This document shows, piece by piece, positions 55,364 to 62,716 of a stretch of 64,000 nucleotides of DNA. Numbering within the stretch: position 1 is the first letter of the stretch; each line of letters starts with the position of its first letter. The translations under genes and the position numbers were made by a program. Origin of the DNA: Halopseudomonas maritima. GTDB taxonomy: Bacteria > Pseudomonadota > Gammaproteobacteria > Pseudomonadales > Pseudomonadaceae. The notes under the pieces were generated by a model, which saw only the letters and a list, made by a program, of their open reading frames with translations, was not told the origin of the DNA and made no database searches. The DNA lies in assembly GCF_021545785.1 (NCBI RefSeq), contig NZ_CP079801.1, positions 1,736,001-1,800,000 on the forward strand, written 5' to 3'.

Positions 55364-56156
55364 GGTTCGCGCACCAGTCGGGTTGGCGTTTTTCCAGGAA
55401 GGCCGACAGGCCCTCCTGACCTTCGGGGCTGATCCGCACCCGGGCAATCGCCGCCTCGGTGTAGCGGCGCAGCGGGGTACTCATTTCACCCAGCCCGACT
55501 TCCTGCAACAGCGCCTTGGTTGCGCTCATCGCCAGCGGGCCGTTCTGCAGCAGGTTACCGATCCACTGCGCCAGCGCCGTATCCAGCTCAGCCGCCGGAT
55601 AACACTCGGCCAGCAGCCCCAGCTCGCGGGCGCGCAGGCCGTCAAAGCGCTCGGCGGTCAGTGCGTAGCGGCGGGTAGCGCGGGCACCGATGGCCTGGGT
55701 GACATAGGGGCTGATCACCGCCGGCAGCAGACCGATGCGCACCTCCGACAGACTGAACAGCGCGTCCTCCGCGCCAATCGCCATGTCGCAGCAACTGATC
55801 AGCCCCAGCGCGCCACCAAAGGCCGCGCCCTGCACCACCGCCAGCGTCGGCACCTTGAGCTGCGCCAATGAGGCCATCAACTGCGCCAACTCGCGGGCGT
55901 CGTCCAGATTGGCGTTGTAATCCAGCGCCGCGCAGTCGCGCATCCAGGCCAGATCCGCCCCGGCCGAAAAGTGCTTGCCACGCCCCCGCAGCAGCATAAA
56001 GCGCACCGCCGGGTTAGCCGCCACCGCATCCAGCGCGTCCAGCAACTCGCGGATCATCTGGGCGTTGAAGGCGTTATTCTTTTCCGGCCGGTTTAGCCAT
56101 AGGGTGGCTACGCCTTTTTCGGTGAATTCGAGTTCTAGGGTCTGGTAGTTGTTCAT
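55356..56156 (-). CDS. liuC: Methylglutaconyl-CoA hydratase (enoyl-CoA hydratase family)
   Basis: 266 residues. Crotonase fold with FSAGADLAWMR, AFGGALGLISCCD and SEVRIGLLPAVISPYV in outline. In this context it hydrates methylglutaconyl-CoA to HMG-CoA. GAGAAG precedes the ATG. A repeat-rich gap and a strong hairpin separate it from liuB. Confidence 0.9.
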   Translation of the reverse strand: MNNYQTLELEFTEKGVATLWLNRPEKNNAFNAQMIRELLDALDAVAANPAVRFMLLRGRGKHFSAGADLAWMRDCAALDYNANLDDARELAQLMASLAQLKVPTLAVVQGAAFGGALGLISCCDMAIGAEDALFSLSEVRIGLLPAVISPYVTQAIGARATRRYALTAERFDGLRARELGLLAECYPAAELDTALAQWIGNLLQNGPLAMSATKALLQEVGLGEMSTPLRRYTEAAIARVRISPEGQEGLSAFLEKRQPDWCANHD

Positions 56157-56211
56157 TTTGTTCTTCTCGATTAGAGCCTGGTTTCACACGGCGGCTTGTT
56201 TCTGTGCGGCG

Positions 56212-56369
56212 GCCGGGCTGGAGGCTGAAGGCTAGAGGCTGGAAGTATCGGGGGCGAGGTAAGTGGCTGGTTTTCGCGGCTTGGTTTTGCGTCGCTGATT
56301 CTTGCACTCAACCTTTCACTCACACAGAGATAAGTCTTCCAGCCTCTAGCCTTCAGCCTCCAGCCCGGC
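56212..56369. repeat. Long perfect inverted repeat, heptad-based (copy 2)
   Basis: A perfect 34-base inverted repeat has its left arm at 56212-56245 and right arm at 56336-56369, built of GGCTGAA/GGCTGGA/GGCTAGA heptads. The interior is 90 bases of unique sequence. It lies between liuC and liuB, on the transcribed strand of a cotranscribed pair. Confidence 0.88.
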
Positions 56370-56414
56370 GCAGTCCGGCGCAGTCCGGCCCGGCCCGGCC
56401 CAAAGGGCCGTCCG

Positions 56415-56435
56415 GCGGCGCGCTCCGCGCGCCGC
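56415..56435 (-). terminator. Strong GC hairpin at the liuB stop codon
   Basis: A perfect 9-bp stem (56415-56423 with 56427-56435) with a 3-base loop overlaps the last base of the liuB stop codon, and another GC-rich stem follows. There is no clean T run. It may reduce read-through from liuB to liuC, liuD and liuE. Confidence 0.55.
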
Positions 56436-58042
56436 TACATCCGAAACACCCCAAACCGCGTCGCCTCAATCGGTGCGTTGAGGGCCGCCGATATCGCCAA
56501 CCCCAGCACATCCCTCGTCTGCGCCGGGTCGATCACGCCGTCATCCCACAGGCGGGCGCTGGCGTAGTAGGGGTGGCCCTGGCGTTCGTACTGATCGAGG
56601 ATCGGGCGGCGCAGGGCCTCGGCCTGCTCGGCGCTGAACTGCTCGCCGCTGCGCTCGGCCTGCTCCTGCTTGACCTGTACCAGCACGCCCGCGGCCTGTT
56701 CGGCGCCCATCACCGAGATGCGCGCATTCGGCCACATCCACAAAAAACGCGGATCGTAGGCGCGGCCGCACATGCCGTAGTTACCGGCGCCAAAACTGCC
56801 GCCGATGATCACCGTGAACTTGGGCACCCTCGCGCAGGCCACCGCGGTCACCAGCTTGGCGCCGTGCTTGGCGATGCCGCCTTCTTCGTACTTCTTGCCG
56901 ACCATAAAGCCGGTGATGTTCTGCAGGAACAGCAGCGGAACGCCGCGCTGGCAGGCCAGTTCGATAAAGTGCGCGCCCTTCTGCGCGGCCTCGGAAAACA
57001 GGATGCCGTTGTTGGCCAGAATCGCCACCGGATAGCCGTGCAAATGCGCAAAACCGCAGACCAGCGTGGTGCCGAACAGCGCCTTGAACTCATCGAGCGC
57101 GCTGTCGTCGACCAGCCGCGCAATCACCTCGCGCACGTCGAACGGCTGCTTGCTGTCGGCCGGAATCACCCCGTACAACTCTTCCACCGGGTAGCGCGGC
57201 GGCAGCACCGCGCGGCTGTTCAGCCCACCCTGCTTGCGCCAGTTCAGATTGGCGATACAGCGGCGGGCCAGAGCCAGGGCGTGTTCGTCATTCTCGGCGT
57301 AATGGTCGGCCACACCCGAGGTGCGGCAGTGCACATCCGCGCCGCCCAGCGCCTCGGCGCTGACCACCTCGCCAGTCGCCGCCTTCACCAGCGGCGGCCC
57401 GGCGAGGAAGATAGTCGCCTGCTCACGCACCATGATGGTCTCATCGGCCATCGCCGGCACATAGGCGCCACCGGCAGTGCACGAGCCCATCACCACAGCA
57501 ATCTGCGGAATGCCCGCCGCGCTCATATTGGCCTGATTGAAGAAGATCCGCCCGAAGTGCTCACGGTCCGGGAATACCTCGTCCTGCCGTGGCAGGTTGG
57601 CGCCGCCCGAATCGACCAGATAGACGCAGGGCAGGCGGTTCTCGCGGGCGATGGTCTGCGCCCGCAGGTGCTTCTTCACGCTCAGCGGATAGTAGGAACC
57701 GCCCTTCACCGTGGCGTCATTGGCGATGATCATGCACTCAACGCCCTCGATCCGGCCGATACCGGCGATCACCCCGGCGGCCGGCACCGACTCGCCATAG
57801 ACCTCATGGGCGGCCAGCTGGCCAATTTCCAGAAACGCCGAACCCGGATCGAGCAGCGCATCCACGCGCTGACGCGGCAACAACTTACCCCGCGCCAGAT
57901 GCCGCGCATTCGCCGCCTCACCACCGCCTTGCGCAATGCCTGCCAGCAGGCTTTGCAGCTCGCTGACCAGGGAGCGCATGGCGTCGGTGTTGGCCTGAAA
58001 CTCGGTGGAGGTCGGGGTGATTTGGGTTTGTAGGATGCTCAT
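56435..58042 (-). CDS. liuB: Methylcrotonyl-CoA carboxylase beta subunit
   Basis: 535 residues. Carboxyltransferase halves are recognisable by RIFFNQANMSAAGIPQIAVVMGSCTAGGAYVPAM in outline, FLQNITGFMVG and IGGSFGAGNYGMCGRAY in outline. It pairs with LiuD. GGGAG lies seven bases before the ATG. The heptad repeat of copy 3 is directly upstream of the start. Confidence 0.95.
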   Translation of the reverse strand: MSILQTQITPTSTEFQANTDAMRSLVSELQSLLAGIAQGGGEAANARHLARGKLLPRQRVDALLDPGSAFLEIGQLAAHEVYGESVPAAGVIAGIGRIEGVECMIIANDATVKGGSYYPLSVKKHLRAQTIARENRLPCVYLVDSGGANLPRQDEVFPDREHFGRIFFNQANMSAAGIPQIAVVMGSCTAGGAYVPAMADETIMVREQATIFLAGPPLVKAATGEVVSAEALGGADVHCRTSGVADHYAENDEHALALARRCIANLNWRKQGGLNSRAVLPPRYPVEELYGVIPADSKQPFDVREVIARLVDDSALDEFKALFGTTLVCGFAHLHGYPVAILANNGILFSEAAQKGAHFIELACQRGVPLLFLQNITGFMVGKKYEEGGIAKHGAKLVTAVACARVPKFTVIIGGSFGAGNYGMCGRAYDPRFLWMWPNARISVMGAEQAAGVLVQVKQEQAERSGEQFSAEQAEALRRPILDQYERQGHPYYASARLWDDGVIDPAQTRDVLGLAISAALNAPIEATRFGVFRM

Positions 58043-58062
58043 TGCACCGCTCCCCGGCTGAA

Positions 58063-58212
58063 AGCTGAAGGCTGGAGGCTGGAAGGGCAGGTCCGCAGGC
58101 GTAACGAGCGTTGCAGGTTAGACGTGTCCACAGCAACGATTGGGTTGCGCAACCAGGCGCCGGCCTCTAACCCCCACGCCGTGGCTGGACTTCCAGCCTC
58201 CAGCCTCCAGCT
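58063..58212. repeat. Inverted heptad-based repeat pair (copy 3)
   Basis: The left arm at 58063-58085 and the right arm at 58190-58212 match as inverted repeats at 22 of 23 positions and surround 104 unique bases. It lies between liuB and liuA. Confidence 0.85.
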
Positions 58213-58222
58213 TCCAGCTGCT

Positions 58223-59386
58223 TCAACGCGTCTCATTAAAAAGCTCCCGTCCAATCAACATCCGCCGAATCTCGCTGGTGCCGGCGCCAATCTCGTACAG
58301 CTTGGCGTCGCGCAGCAGGCGGCCGGTGGGGTAGTCGTTGATGTAGCCGTTGCCGCCGAGAATCTGAATCGCATCCAGCGCCATCTGCGTTGCACGCTCG
58401 GCGGTGTAGAGAATCACCCCGGCGGCGTCCTTGCGGGTGGTCTCGCCGCGGTCGCAGGCCTGTGCCACTGTGTAGAGATAGGCGCGGCTGGCGTTCAGCT
58501 GGGTATACATGTCGGCGACCTTGCCTTGGATCAGCTGGAACTCACCGATGCTCTGGCCGAACTGCTGACGGTCGTGGATATAGGGCACCACCACGTCCAT
58601 GCAGCTCTGCATGATCCCGGTCGGGCCGCCGGAGAGCACCACGCGCTCATAATCCAGGCCGCTCATCAGCACCTTCACGCCGCCGTTGTACTGGCCGAGG
58701 ATGTTCTCCACCGGCACCTCGACGTTGTCGAACACCAACTCGCAGGTATTCGAGCCGCGCATGCCCAGCTTGTCCAGCTTGGGGCTGCGGGAGAAACCGG
58801 CCCAATCGCGCTCGACGATAAAGGCGGTGATGCCGTGGGGGCCTTTCTCCGGCTCGGTCTTGGCGTAAATGACGTAAACGTGCGCGTCCGGGCCGTTAGT
58901 GATCCACATCTTGCTGCCATTGAGCACGAAGTGGTCACCCTTGTGCTCCGCCCGCAGCTTCATGCTGACCACATCGGAACCGGCGTTCGGCTCACTCATC
59001 GCCAGCGCCCCGATGTGCTCGCCGCTGATCAGCTTGGGCAGGTATTTCGCCTTCTGCTCCGGCGTGCCGTTGCGGTTGATCTGGTTCACGCACAGGTTGG
59101 AATGCGCCCCGTAGGACAGCCCCACCGACGCCGACCCGCGGCTGATCTCCTCCATCGCCACCACATGGGCCAGATACCCCAGCCCAGAGCCGCCGTACTC
59201 CTCAGGCACGGTAATGCCCAGCAGCCCCATGTCACCAAAACGCCGCCACATCTCCAGCGGAAACTGGTTCTCCCGGTCGATCTCCGCCGCCCGCGGCGCC
59301 AGCTCGGCATCAACCAGATTGCGGGTCTGCTCGCGCAGCATGTCGATGGTCTCGCCCAGACCGAAGTTCAGCGATGGGTAATGCAT
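58223..59386 (-). CDS. liuA: Isovaleryl-CoA dehydrogenase
   Basis: 387 residues of the acyl-CoA dehydrogenase family: GITVPEEYGGSGLGYL, AMSEPNAGSDV, KMWITNG, and GLDYERVVL with the Glu that in isovaleryl-CoA dehydrogenase acts as base. FAD-linked oxidation of isovaleryl-CoA is the first committed step of the pathway. AGGTG is four to five bases before the ATG. It follows the GNAT gene, 69 bases away. Confidence 0.94.
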   Translation of the reverse strand: MHYPSLNFGLGETIDMLREQTRNLVDAELAPRAAEIDRENQFPLEMWRRFGDMGLLGITVPEEYGGSGLGYLAHVVAMEEISRGSASVGLSYGAHSNLCVNQINRNGTPEQKAKYLPKLISGEHIGALAMSEPNAGSDVVSMKLRAEHKGDHFVLNGSKMWITNGPDAHVYVIYAKTEPEKGPHGITAFIVERDWAGFSRSPKLDKLGMRGSNTCELVFDNVEVPVENILGQYNGGVKVLMSGLDYERVVLSGGPTGIMQSCMDVVVPYIHDRQQFGQSIGEFQLIQGKVADMYTQLNASRAYLYTVAQACDRGETTRKDAAGVILYTAERATQMALDAIQILGGNGYINDYPTGRLLRDAKLYEIGAGTSEIRRMLIGRELFNETR

Positions 59387-59455
59387 GGGTTCACCTGTGT
59401 TTATTGTTGTTGGTGCGTCAGTGTTGTCTTTCAGGGCAGGCCACGCCCGCGATGG

Positions 59456-59896
59456 TCAGCGCCCAGGCAGCTCCATATGCAGCAGCGGATAGGGCTTGCC
59501 CTGCCCATCGACCGGTGAGCGGCTGACCACCGCAAAGCCAAGGTGCTGATAAAAGCCCACCGCCTGCGCGTTCTGCTCGTTCACATCCACCTTGGTGGCA
59601 CCCTGATGTTCAATGGCATACGCGGTCAAACGCGCGCCCACGCCTTGCCCACGGGCCTCGGGGGCAATAAACAGCATCTCGATATTGCCGTCGCTGACGC
59701 CGCAAAAGCCCAGCAACTCGCCATCGCTGCCCTTGGCGGCACGCAGATCCACAGCAGCAAAATACTGCTCCAGAATCAGCGGCTTCAGCTCCAGCAGGTC
59801 AGCCTCGGCCAGAAAGTCATGGGTAGCGCGCACCGACGCCTCCCAGATGGTCAGGAGCTGCGGATACTGCGATTGATCGACGGTTTCTATATGCAT
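59456..59896 (-). CDS. GNAT-family N-acetyltransferase
   Basis: 146 residues. The acetyl-CoA loop is APEARGQGVGARL and the C-terminal strands include FYQHLGF. It starts 32 bases after liuR. The substrate is unknown, and a GNAT gene between liuR and liuA is not part of the usual liu set; it may be a passenger or a regulator of acyl-CoA enzymes. Confidence 0.84.
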   Translation of the reverse strand: MHIETVDQSQYPQLLTIWEASVRATHDFLAEADLLELKPLILEQYFAAVDLRAAKGSDGELLGFCGVSDGNIEMLFIAPEARGQGVGARLTAYAIEHQGATKVDVNEQNAQAVGFYQHLGFAVVSRSPVDGQGKPYPLLHMELPGR

Positions 59897-59927
59897 GATT
59901 CACTCAAAAAGGGGGGTACGGTTGGCG

Positions 59928-60305
59928 TTAATTCGTTTGCTCCAGCGCCGTTCGACAGCGCTCCTCCGCGGTATCCAGCTCAATCTGCATCTGCTCGATA
60001 TCCAGCAACTGCTGCGCCAGCTGCGCACGGCGCTGGGTAATCTTGTCCAGGAAGGTTTCCAGCTGCTTGCGATTGCCGTGGCCGGGGTCATACAGCTCAA
60101 TCAGCTCGCGACACTCCGCCAGCGAAAAGCCGATGCGCTTGCCACGCAAAATCAGCTTGAGAATCACCTTATCCCGAGGACTGTAAACCCGCTCCTGCCC
60201 GCGACGCTCGGGGCAGAGCATGTTCTGCTCCTCATAAAAACGAATCGCCCGCGTGGTGATATCCAGCTCACGGGCAAGGTCGGAAATGCTGTAGGTCTGG
60301 GTCAT
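59928..60305 (-). CDS. liuR: MerR-family regulator, LiuR-like
   Basis: 125 residues. Winged helix with SISDLARELDITTRAIRFYEEQNML, then a helical coiled-coil region (about 75-120). LiuR controls leucine and isovalerate degradation genes in gammaproteobacteria. It heads the gene order liuR-GNAT-liuA-liuB-liuC-liuD-liuE-ligase, all on one strand. A perfect palindrome lies in its promoter. Confidence 0.92.
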   Translation of the reverse strand: MTQTYSISDLARELDITTRAIRFYEEQNMLCPERRGQERVYSPRDKVILKLILRGKRIGFSLAECRELIELYDPGHGNRKQLETFLDKITQRRAQLAQQLLDIEQMQIELDTAEERCRTALEQTN

Positions 60306-60324
60306 GGAGCGGCAGCTTGGGTTG

Positions 60325-60342
60325 CTTTACGTTAACGTAAAG
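60325..60342. promoter_or_regulatory. LiuR operator in liuR promoter
   Basis: CTTTACGTTAACGTAAAG is a perfect 18-bp palindrome 20 bases before the liuR start, of the ACGT-containing kind described for LiuR. On the minus strand a possible -35 box TTGACG (complement of 60364-60369) stands upstream of it at a workable distance. Confidence 0.8.
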
Positions 60343-60367
60343 GTAAGCTGGTGGGCGCTGGTGCGTC

Positions 60368-60426
60368 AAGCTGCAAGCTGCAAGCTGCAAGCTGCAAGCT
60401 GCAAGCTGCAAGCTGCAAGCTGCAAG
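60368..60426. repeat. Tandem heptamer array (AAGCTGC x 8)
   Basis: Eight perfect copies of the 7-mer plus a final AAG, 59 bases in all. It abuts the likely -35 box of liuR. The unit is related to the heptads in the three inverted repeat pairs. Such a simple array can change copy number by slippage. Confidence 0.92.
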
Positions 60427-60635
60427 TGATCAGCTTTATCTGCGGGCGAGAGAGTCAATATCTGGATTGCAACGAATACTGCCCCACTCACATCTACAAA
60501 TAGAGGAGGACGAGACAGCCGCGATGTCGGACGCGGCGCTCAAGGGAAAGGTGACAAAAGGCTCAGTGCCAATCACCGAGTATGCAGTTTTTCGTGACCA
60601 CCGAACGGGGCCGACATCAAGTAAGTTTGGAAACT

Positions 60636-60745
60636 GCGTAACGCCTTTGTAACCGGACCGGATTGCGGAGCGGCTTTTGTGTTATAAGCGCAGCGAACAC
60701 AAAAACCGCGGAGCAATTTGGTTCCGGTTGACAAACTTGTTACGT
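60636..60745 (-). repeat. attC-like site 1
   Basis: On the minus strand it runs ACGTAAC, a spacer, a ~33-base arm beginning AACCGGA, a central loop, the complementary arm ending TCCGGTT, a spacer and GTTACGC. The cores depart from GTTRRRY at one position. The stop codon of the gene at 60740 lies in the first core. It is long (110 bases) with a highly palindromic centre. Confidence 0.72.
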
Positions 60746-61663
60746 GTTGAGCAGATAATTGTACTGCGCTGGCAGCAACGCGAACTCGCCCCACGCGAGA
60801 TCTTCGATACAAAGGCCGATACCATTCTCCGCAATTTTTCCATACATTATAACGATGCGGCCAGTAGTCTGATCATTGATTCCTTTCCTCTGCGATATCT
60901 CTTCGTTAGCCTTCAAGTAGAAATCGTGAACCTCGCGGTTGCAATCTAATTCCGTCATCCTGATATTGTGGGGCTTAGGATTCTTGGCAGTACAGAAAGA
61001 ACGTTTTACCCAGCCATAATATAGACGATCGCTCTCATCTTCTTCAGTCACATCTTTTACGTGATGCAGAAGGTCGATTAGACGAACTGCATTCCTACGG
61101 CCGGGAAGATGATAGTACTTGTAAAGGTTTTCGTCGAAGTTGCGGCATATGCCGGCTACCGTTGATATCTTACTTGGCAGTATGAAAGACTCGCCCTTAT
61201 GCCTTCCAATGGGCACCTCCGAAGCTGGCCCGTTTTCATCTTCTACAGGAGTCTCATCATATGCCCCGGCCGGATCTTCGGGTCTCTCGGGCTTCTCCTG
61301 CAAAAATCCCGAAATGATGACGAGGTTCTCGTCGTCAATAGCTTTCTGAGCCTCTTCATAGGTATCGTACCGCTTACCCTCTGCTCTCTTAGTCCTAAGG
61401 TCGCATTTAACCTCTCGATATTTCCTTACGTGCGCAAAATATGCGTCTCGGCCGTTGGAAAAATGGTCCTTCTCTTTCGGTACTCGAATCAAGTTTGTGA
61501 AGCAAGCTGGACAGAAAATATTACCTTCCATATCTGCTGTGTAGTCGGATGGGATGACCTTGTCAGCTTGCGCTTTGAGCAGCGCCTGACTGCCCTCTTC
61601 GTACGACCAGCCATCCAGTTTATAAGCAAACTTGATTCGCTGGTTTGGCTCGTCATTTGCCAT
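60740..61663 (-). CDS. Cassette gene: protein with CoiA-like zinc-finger motif
   Basis: 307 residues; GAGG precedes the ATG. Cys51-x2-Cys54 (IFCPACFTNL), His78 (AYFAH) and Cys87 fit the zinc-binding head seen in CoiA-like competence/nuclease proteins. A charged acidic linker follows (about 120-160), then a conserved-looking domain (about 165-300) with KGESFILPSKISTVAGICRN in outline and EDLAWGEFALLPAQYNYL. No known function is recognised. The stop codon falls inside the attC-like site. Confidence 0.7.
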   Translation of the reverse strand: MANDEPNQRIKFAYKLDGWSYEEGSQALLKAQADKVIPSDYTADMEGNIFCPACFTNLIRVPKEKDHFSNGRDAYFAHVRKYREVKCDLRTKRAEGKRYDTYEEAQKAIDDENLVIISGFLQEKPERPEDPAGAYDETPVEDENGPASEVPIGRHKGESFILPSKISTVAGICRNFDENLYKYYHLPGRRNAVRLIDLLHHVKDVTEEDESDRLYYGWVKRSFCTAKNPKPHNIRMTELDCNREVHDFYLKANEEISQRKGINDQTTGRIVIMYGKIAENGIGLCIEDLAWGEFALLPAQYNYLLNT

Positions 61664-61685
61664 AACTTATCCCTCAAGACTTTCC

Positions 61686-61758
61686 ACGTAACGCCCAAAG
61701 CAACGGCGCGCGTTAGCGCGTCCAGCCCGCAGGGCGTTGTTGCCTTTGTTTGTTATGT
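61686..61758 (-). repeat. attC-like site 2
   Basis: Minus strand: ACATAAC, spacer, GGCAACAACG, centre, CGCCGTTGC, spacer, GTTACGT. The inner arms pair with one unpaired base, as the extrahelical bases of attC do. 73 bases. Confidence 0.8.
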
Positions 61759-62066
61759 GTTTTGCGCCACAAAGTACCTAGCAAACTAAATACAATAGCG
61801 ATAACGCAGGTCGTAAATAGCGGAATTATTTGAAATACTGCAATCATTGGCCCGACTGCCCCCCAGCTAGCAAATGAAACTAGGACAAAGAGAATTAAGC
61901 CAAATAGAAGACCAAGACAATACTCTATTGTGGGCACAACTTTTAAAAACATAATTATTGCTGTGGGCAAACCTGCAACTAGCGAAACCCAGTAGATACC
62001 AATAGGAAGTAGAGAAGGAATAAACCCCGCTATAAATATAATCAGGCCTCCCAGTATTATTCCCAT
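61713..62066 (-). CDS. Cassette gene: small membrane protein
   Basis: 117 residues, ATG at 62066 with GGAG six bases upstream. About four hydrophobic helices fill residues 3-100; Gly/Ile/Leu-rich with few charges. The last ~14 residues (from about Asn-Lys-Gln-Arg-Gln-Gln) are read from the attC-like site, where the stop lies. No family recognised. Confidence 0.72.
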   Translation of the reverse strand: MGIILGGLIIFIAGFIPSLLPIGIYWVSLVAGLPTAIIMFLKVVPTIEYCLGLLFGLILFVLVSFASWGAVGPMIAVFQIIPLFTTCVIAIVFSLLGTLWRKTHNKQRQQRPAGWTR

Positions 62067-62082
62067 CTTTTACTCCAGTAAC

Positions 62083-62161
62083 ACATAACGTAGAGCTTTG
62101 CGAAAACTTTTGTAACCGCGAAGCAGTGGAAAATTTTTCTGGCAACAGCGACTTTTTATGA
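62083..62161 (-). repeat. attC-like site 3 (degenerate)
   Basis: Its right core on the minus strand is GTTATGT. The inner arms (around GCGAAAACTTTT and AAAATTTTTC) are AT-rich and pair imperfectly. The left core reads CTCATAAAA where an intact RYYYAAC would be expected, so the first C or G of that core is lost. It still sits exactly between two genes. Confidence 0.5.
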
Positions 62162-62638
62162 GTTGACCTTAATAGCCTCAAAGATCTTGATGTACATGGG
62201 CTTATTTTCACCGTAGTCCTTACGATCCGTTACCACTGTGATGCTGACGAAAGCCGCTCCAACTTCGACCGCTGCTACCACGTAGTAGGTTGGGGCAGAC
62301 TCGCCCAGCCATACGCCTTCATACTCGCGTAACACCCCTGACTCAATTGAACGGACCGCAGTTTGGGGAGTATAGAAATCCTGTACGGAACTGAATCTGT
62401 ATTCGGCGAACTCCTCCAAGCTTCCACCATTCTTGCTGTACGCGGTGGCCGTAATAGAAACACTGCCATCGGGGCTAGAAATTGAAAGGTAGTCAGAGTT
62501 GGCATTTTGCTGCCAGTCTGCAGGCGCCTGCACCTCAAATACGTCACCAGCAGACGAATAGTACTTCATCTCTACTTCAGCACCTGCCACAGATGAGGCT
62601 CCTACCAACCCCAAAATAAAAGCTTTGAATGTTTTCAT
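62156..62638 (-). CDS. Cassette gene: secreted protein of unknown function
   Basis: 160 residues. Residues 1-20 form a signal peptide (MKTFKAFILGLVGASSVAGA). The mature part resembles a small PsbP/DUF1795-like fold: FEVQAPADWQQN, an Ile/Ser-rich middle and VVTDRKDYGENKPMYIKIFEAI in outline at the end. It is likely periplasmic. The ribosome site is weak and the stop overlaps the degenerate attC-like site. Confidence 0.7.
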   Translation of the reverse strand: MKTFKAFILGLVGASSVAGAEVEMKYYSSAGDVFEVQAPADWQQNANSDYLSISSPDGSVSITATAYSKNGGSLEEFAEYRFSSVQDFYTPQTAVRSIESGVLREYEGVWLGESAPTYYVVAAVEVGAAFVSITVVTDRKDYGENKPMYIKIFEAIKVNS

Positions 62639-62648
62639 GCTGATTTAC

Positions 62649-62716
62649 TCATAACGCCAGGCTCTGGGCTGCATGGAGCGCAGCGTAATGCAGTCCCTAG
62701 CAGCCGTTTGTTAGGC
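62649..62716 (-). repeat. attC-like site 4 (best match)
   Basis: Minus strand: GCCTAAC, AAAC, arm GGCTGCTAGGGACTGCAT, centre, arm ATGCAGCCCAGAGCC, TG, GCGTTATGA. The arms pair fully except for three unpaired bases in one arm (G, A and A), the pattern of extrahelical bases in attC. The left core complement GTTAGGC fits GTTRRRY exactly. The stop codon of the next gene is in the core. Confidence 0.87.

Larger units (their letters stand above)
60306..60739. other. 434-base region without a supported gene
   Basis: It holds the liuR promoter, an 18-bp palindrome, a heptamer array and the first attC-like site. The ~210 bases between the array and the attC-like site (60427-60635) show nothing I can name; short frames there have no ribosome site or recognisable product. 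Confidence 0.6.

Noticed and set aside
60368..60426. Tandem repeat as a possible CRISPR array
   Set aside because: The unit is 7 bases with no spacers and no cas genes nearby.
60467..60652. Small frame of 61 codons before the integron array
   Set aside because: It runs into the attC-like site, lacks a ribosome site and has no recognisable product.
62162..62168. GTTGACC as the left core of attC-like site 3
   Set aside because: It lies inside the coding end of gene three and does not pair with the right core; the decayed TTTATGAG at the stop codon fits position better.
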